Shown here: positions 59,073 to 64,000 of the stretch, piece by piece
How the letters are laid out: each line of letters opens with the position of its first letter
Position numbering within the stretch: the stretch's first letter is position 1
Program-made: the position numbers and the translations under genes
Assembly: GCA_022605405.1 (NCBI GenBank)
Contig: JABYQQ010000004.1
Location: 1,984,001-2,048,000, forward strand
Direction of reading: 5' to 3'
Origin: Earliella scabrosa
Lineage: Eukaryota; Basidiomycota; Agaricomycetes; Polyporales; Polyporaceae
DNA length: 64,000 nucleotides
The notes under the pieces: generated by a model
What the model saw: the letters and a program-made list of their open reading frames with translations, nothing else
Told to the model about the DNA's origin: nothing
The model's database searches: none

Positions 59073-60527
59073 GGTTGCGCGGGAGAAGAGGTTGAAGCTC
59101 TGTATTGCAGCTCAGTGAGATAGAGTGAGGCAGAGATTGTGTAGCAACCGCAGTGCGAGCAGCCGGCTGCAGCCTGACGAACCATCATGCACCATGGCGG
59201 CCCGGAAGTTCAAGTTGGTTTAAGCTTCGCGATGGGAAGTCGATGCCCACGCACAGCCACAGGCAATTGCAGTTACGGCTGTCGCCAAGTCCGGGGCCAG
59301 GACGTCTAATGCAGGTCAACCAACCACTTGCCACTAGTGACGGAGCTGCCGAAGCTTGGGCAGGCATCAAGGGCTGAGCAGGGAAGAGACAGCAATATTC
59401 GACTAAGCACCAGCCACTCGGTCCCGGGTCAACCATTCAAGGGAATATTCCGATTCGACGAGCCCAACCAAAACAAGGACAACACGCAAGTAAACTAGGT
59501 ATGTACTAAATACGCGGCAAACCCCAGGCTTGGCTACAGAACGGTAAAAGGGGGGCAAGCAAAACGCGCACCAGGCTCTCGACGCCGCGGACGACGACGT
59601 CTCGCGGCCGCAGGTCGAAGCTCGAAAGACGAAAGAAATCGCAAAAACACAAAGCGACGACCGAACACACCGAACGAAAGAAGGACGGACTAAAAGAAAC
59701 AGACGAAAGGGCAAGGAAGGGTAACGCTACACGGCCTGATGCGACGTAGAAACACGAACAAAAGAACACACGAAAAACGAAAAACGAAGACGAAGTCTAG
59801 GAGGGCAGGCGAGGGGGGCTGGAGGGACTACGAGTACACACGGCGGAGACGACAACAGAACGAACGAACGAAACAAACGCCAGAACAACAAACAAACAAA
59901 CGAGCAAGATGATGACGAACGACGACGAGCGTAATGAGCGGACTGTCCGAGTAGTGTTCGGATGCGGGTGGCTGTGTAGGGAGGAGACGGGGGAGACGGG
60001 GTAGGGGGAGGGGGAGGGGGAGACGCGAAGAGCAAGTAGCTACACAGGGCAACGACAAGGTTGCACAAGAGTGGTCGAGTCGACACCGCCGCGGCCGGGG
60101 TGCAATCCGCCTGCCGAACCAGGAAGGGTGAAATAGGGCCGGAAGGGCGGAAGGGGGGGGCGGCACCGGGCGCGCGGGCGGGGGGACACTAAGGCGGAAA
60201 GGCGTAGAATAAATGTATGTGCAAAACGAGCGTAGTGGGAGTGAGTCCGATGTGCGAGAACGAATATGCCGGTACTAATATGAACAGGGGGAGGACTGCA
60301 GTTGCTATGTTGATACACGGATGGATGTTGATGACGAGATGACGAGGAGGGGGACGAGGGACTAGTGGTCGAGACAGATAGACAAGATCGCGCGGGCGGC
60401 GTAGATGGGATGGGGATGGGGGAAGGGGTTGGGGTTGGGGTGCTTGAGGTCCGAGGAAGGGGGCGCGGGGGGTGACGCGGGTGGTGGGAGGCCGAGCAAT
60501 GGCGCTGGGTGCGCCTTTTGCACCTGT
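59073..60527. other. 1.45 kb purine-rich intergenic stretch
   Basis: This contains the F-box C promoter side and the 3' flank of the DUF6534 gene. The plus strand is purine-rich with AAAAC/GAAC runs (59480-59900) and G-rich blocks (59985-60030, 60407-60440). No gene is seen on either strand. Confidence 0.5.
60407..60440 (+). other. G-quadruplex-type sequence
   Basis: At least six runs of three to five G separated by two or three bases lie within 34 bases. The plus strand could form a G-quadruplex just past the 3' end of the minus-strand DUF6534 gene. Confidence 0.6.
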
Positions 60528-62693
60528 TTACGACCACGACTTGACCTGGTACTGGGAGTACTCGCCGCGGTCATACGGTTTCTGGTAGTGCAGTGGGGGC
60601 ATGGCTGCCAATGGCTATGGAACCGACAGTGTCAGTACACCACATGAATATATGCGCGATGGTACACTGACTGCTTCTCGGGGGACCTCTCGTAGAGGAG
60701 AGAGGGCGCTGACGTCTGATTGCGAGCGAAGAGTCTGGGGTGGGTGTCCATTAGGGGCCTTCGCCAACGGACACAACAAGATAACTCACCGTTGAGAACA
60801 CAGGGCCACCCTCATGCCCGCCTTCGTGCTTGAACGTGGTCGTCTGTCCGACCATAAGGAAAGTGGGCACGGTTGTACGGTCGTTCTCCGTTCCGCGACC
60901 ACGGACGGATCGACGAGTGTTCAGGGCAGCATAGAACGAGTTGGCGTAGACTGCACAACGGGCGTCAGTCATTGTAAACATAATGGTGGGCATTGAGACA
61001 CACTTTTGCTGAGCACGAAGTATGTACCCATGAATATGAAGTTCTCGGGCATGAGGTTGTACTATTGGCTGGTCAGCGCAGGCTTGCGGATATTCTCGCA
61101 TGAAACCCTACCAGAATCAACGTCGCCAGACTGAAAGCACTGTGGGGAAACGTTGAGTCAGCGTTCTCCGATGGTCAGAACGTTCATACCTGGAGATCAC
61201 GCCCGTGTTAATGGCATATATGGTTAGCTTGTTGATGATGGAATCATCCCTGTCGATGCAGATGAGCCGTCTACTGCGCACGGAAATGATAACCACTCAC
61301 TTAGAGTATCCCGTCTTCAGGTTACGGAGGAACCAGCACAGGGCAGCGGCAGTCATGACGTCCGTAGCCATACCTAGTCCAAGGGCAACGGTCCCGATGA
61401 CCTTTGAGAGCGTATGAGATGCCAGCATGGCGCTAAGTCCACTGCACGTACCTTCAGACTTCCGACTTGCGTGAGGGAAGTGACATCTAGGCTCCTGCAT
61501 CGAACTGTGAGCTGGGAATGCTTGGACTGCAGCGCGGGGCTATCACTCACGCTTTCACTGTAAAGTCTGATTTCCGAAGAGGTGAGCACATATTTAGAAA
61601 TCACGCGACCGACTGGTGGAGTGTACGCACAAAATGCGGCGGCTGCGGAGATTCAGCGGGTCAGCCAAAAAGTTCACCGAACAACAATCATGATGAGTGA
61701 TTTACCTAGCTGAGCGAGCGCTCCGACCATCTACACGGAAGCAAAAATTTCAGGGGTTGCTCGATCATGTAGGAAGGAGACTTACGATCAACATCGTCAC
61801 AGGGATGTTGTGTTTGCTGACTATCAATAGAAGATGAGCGGGGATAGAAGGACCTGGGTTCCGAACGGGGACTTACACCTCCAGACGCGCAGACCGTAGC
61901 ATCTGTATTCAGACGTTCAGTGTCGGCGTATCGCAAGTGACAGGTGAAATACGTACACTTTGACGATGGCACCAACAGATGCCTGGCATGCGGGCGTGTG
62001 AGAGGCGTTACGCGCGGGAAGCAAGGAAAGAACATACCCCGATAGCGACTTGCAGCTAGGGGTGGGATTGAGGGTCAGGCACTAGGCACGAGGAGCGCTC
62101 GGAGATTCGAACTTACAATCAATGACCTGGAGCGGGAGTCGCGTCAGCACCGCGTTCTTCGCGTCCCTGAGGGAGGATGAAGAAGACGTACCAGATGGGT
62201 GCGTTGAGGAGGGTGATTAACTGCCCCCAATTACTGAACCGAACCGTGAGCGAGTGGAGAACGAGGGAGGATTGTAGACGCACGTGACAACATAGAAATA
62301 TACTGCATGTCCAATAAATGCTTGGTCAACAAGCTCCAGTACCCTGCGCACTTGTGAGCGGAAACATGGGAGTACGAAGGGATGACGCGCGCACCATATT
62401 GCGCCGACCTGCCGCGCGGTGATGAGATTGGGATACGCGACGCGTGCGGATGAATGAACGCGAATGAGACTCACCAAGCACTTGTACCACCAAACATCTA
62501 GTGGATACCGCCTGAAGTAGCTGTACGCCTGCATGCTGAGGACTCCGAAGGCGCTGCGAAAGAGAGGGCATTACGAGCGTGCACGAGAGGAAGAGGGGGG
62601 GACCAGGACGCACAGGCATGATGTGCCGAAGCCGATGAAGAGTGCGCCGAATGTGGAGTCGAAGTCGATGATGTTGGCGAGGGGAGAGGCCAT
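60528..62693 (-). CDS. DUF6534-type multi-pass membrane protein
   Basis: This is a many-exon gene (about 14) on the minus strand, assembled from short exons. It starts MASPLANIIDFDSTFGALFIG and then FGTSCL, and continues with AFGVLSMQAYSYFRRYPLD. Further helices are VLELVDQAFIGHAVYFYVVT followed by NWGQLITLLNAPIW, SVGAIVKVCYGLRVW, a VIGTVALGLGMATDVMTAAA segment with LCWFLRNLKTGYSK, DDSIINKLTIYAINTGVISS, and YNLMPENFIFMGTYFVLSK with VYANSFYAALNTR. This order is typical of the Agaricomycete DUF6534 family of predicted seven-helix proteins with unknown function. A Gly-rich tail follows, ending RGEYSQYQVKSWS before the stop at 60528. Exon borders are approximate, especially in the middle (61500-61700). 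Confidence 0.8.
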
Positions 62694-64000
62694 CGCGCCT
62701 GGAGGGGGGCGGGATGAGCGGGCGGAAGAGGGACAAGTGCGGGCGGGCTGGGGTACTTGAAGGAAACGGAAGGGGGAAAGAGAGGAAGAAGGAGCAAGCG
62801 GGGCGAGCGACTGAGCGATTCCCATAAGCAGCCGAGCAGAGGACGCCCATCGTTGGCCCGATCTCATCTCCCGCCCTGATCTCGCCTGGGCAGCTGGCCA
62901 CGGCTCCCGTCTCCCCGGCGTCTCCCCGTCCGCATTCGGCCGCTCCCCGCCTCGCCGATCGGTTGCGAGCTCGCTGACGCCCGCGCTCGTCATTAATATC
63001 CAGACGTCTTATCCTCGACGGATGGAGGACGGTGCACGCAGCTACTCACCGACGGCGGGGTCCTCGCTCTGTGCCCCGCAGCCGTCCGTCGTCCTGCGAA
63101 CTGATCCCACTCCCGTGTTCGCCGTCCCATCTTCCGAGAATCGCGACCCGTGCGAGAGCACTCAGTCTGGAAACTCCCTTCCACGCTCGTCAGCATCCGC
63201 CCAGACAGCCAAGCGCACTCCCCCTCGGCCTCCATCTTTGGGGCTCTGCCAGGTCCTCTCGGACTCGGACTTTTGATTCGTCCATCTCCGCCCTGCTCTC
63301 CTCCTTCTCTGTCTTTCAACTGTCGTTCCTCGACTGTCGCGGGTACAGACCTTTGCCCTCGTACTATCGCCCTCAACACCCGGGCCGTGGGCTAGATTCA
63401 CTGTCGTGTGTCTCATTCTGCCGACGGTATACCGCAGAACAGTTTGTTCAGGCTAGAAGTCGTTCATGTGAACCTGAGCTCAACTCCCAGCTCCGACGCA
63501 CCGTCTGCGATGGTATTTCCCTCTCAGAAGTTTGACGCGTCGACGGGCGATCACGACCTGCGAGAAAACAGACTCGCCCGGCGCCGTATGCCGTCAGAGC
63601 AACTCCGGCCAGCCCTCTGCCGGGCCCTTCCTCCTTCCAATCCAGTTCCAATCCGACTTCCATACCTGTCTCTGCCCTTGTAATCTCCCCGACGCCGCCC
63701 ACCGTTCAACTCAAAGTTCGTTCACTCATAATACATACAGCAGTCCGTCGATCACGTTTCCGCCACTGCATCCAGCAGAGCCTTGAGGCTTGCAATCTTT
63801 CAGCTCCCCTCTCCATCTTCCAGACCGTAAGTTCGAGGGTGTACGCACCTCGCCACAGCCCCTTCTCTCTGTAAGTATCCCGCGGTCAATCTCCATGACC
63901 CTCGGCCTTTGGTGGCCTCCATATGAACTCTGAAGTTATGAAACCGCTTCATAGAGTTACTGTGCCACCTCAGCTGCATCATCGGAGGCGGCGGCGCATT
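62694..64000. other. right edge, no gene assigned
   Basis: 62694-63000 should be the DUF6534 promoter. The rest is pyrimidine-rich on the plus strand in places, with a CTGTAAGT donor-like site near 63876 that could belong to the 5' leader of a plus-strand gene beyond the window. No coding frame was convincing. Confidence 0.4.

Noticed and set aside
1..64000. CRISPR arrays, rRNA genes or LTR retrotransposons
   Set aside because: No regularly spaced repeats, rRNA signatures, paired long terminal repeats or reverse-transcriptase motifs were seen.

Overview
The window is nuclear DNA from a filamentous basidiomycete, most likely an Agaricomycete (mushroom or bracket fungus). Genes carry many short introns (about 45-70 bp, GT...AG, often phase 1 or 2) and very small exons, with pyrimidine-rich promoters. 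Several encoded families are typical of this class: a DUF6534-type membrane protein, a MARVEL-like protein, F-box/LRR proteins, a PDR drug pump with a Cys-type first Walker A motif, and a small fungal-only family. No bacterial, organellar or viral gene block was seen. Exon structures were assembled by eye from reading frames, splice signals and family knowledge. Where exon coordinates are given, the spliced length is a multiple of three.

Layout. 1-6.1 kb: the tail of one gene, then about 5.9 kb without a recognisable gene. 6.1-11.9 kb (+): a 24-exon PDR/ABCG drug-efflux pump. 12.0-14.1 kb: a small conserved protein (-) and calmodulin (+). 14-17 kb: mostly unassigned, with a weak minus-strand candidate. 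17.0-19.4 kb (+): a proline/serine-rich protein with a PP1-docking-like motif. 20.1-21.5 kb (-): a mitochondrial EngB/YihA-type GTPase. 22.9-23.8 kb (+): a MARVEL-like four-helix membrane protein. 24.2-27.6 kb (-): a copper P1B-ATPase with a cysteine-rich N-terminus. 29.4-34.2 kb (+): an IBtk-like ankyrin/RCC1/BTB-BTB protein. 34.5-35.6 kb (-): an intronless fungal-family protein. 36.6-39.6 kb (-): Opi1, the phospholipid-synthesis repressor. 40.2-43.2 kb (-): a two-finger GATA factor with the cysteine-rich signature of iron regulators (Fep1/Urbs1/SRE/Cir1 class).

44.6-51.4 kb is a head-to-tail tandem duplication of about 3.2 kb. Each copy holds an F-box gene, a module of unknown nature and the 3' part of an MFS transporter gene. 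Only the right copy is attached to the full MFS gene (50.7-52.9 kb). The right copy has also been hit by a 404-bp hAT-like MITE, with 16-bp inverted repeats and an 8-bp target duplication; the left copy preserves the empty site. 53.1-53.9 kb (+): ribosomal protein L37, whose first coding exon is the ATG alone. 54.2-56.9 kb (-): an augmin HAUS6-like subunit. 57.1-59.1 kb (-): a third F-box protein. 60.5-62.7 kb (-): the DUF6534 membrane protein. The last 1.3 kb has no assigned gene.

There is no operon logic. Thematic links are metal homeostasis (copper pump and iron-type GATA regulator, 13 kb apart), ubiquitin-ligase adaptors (three F-box genes and the BTB protein) and membrane transport or lipid control (PDR, MFS, Opi1). 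No wholly new multi-gene system is evident. The most interesting items are the dated duplication/MITE pair, the GATA-site palindrome inside an intron of the iron-type regulator, and the uncharacterised PP1-docking candidate.
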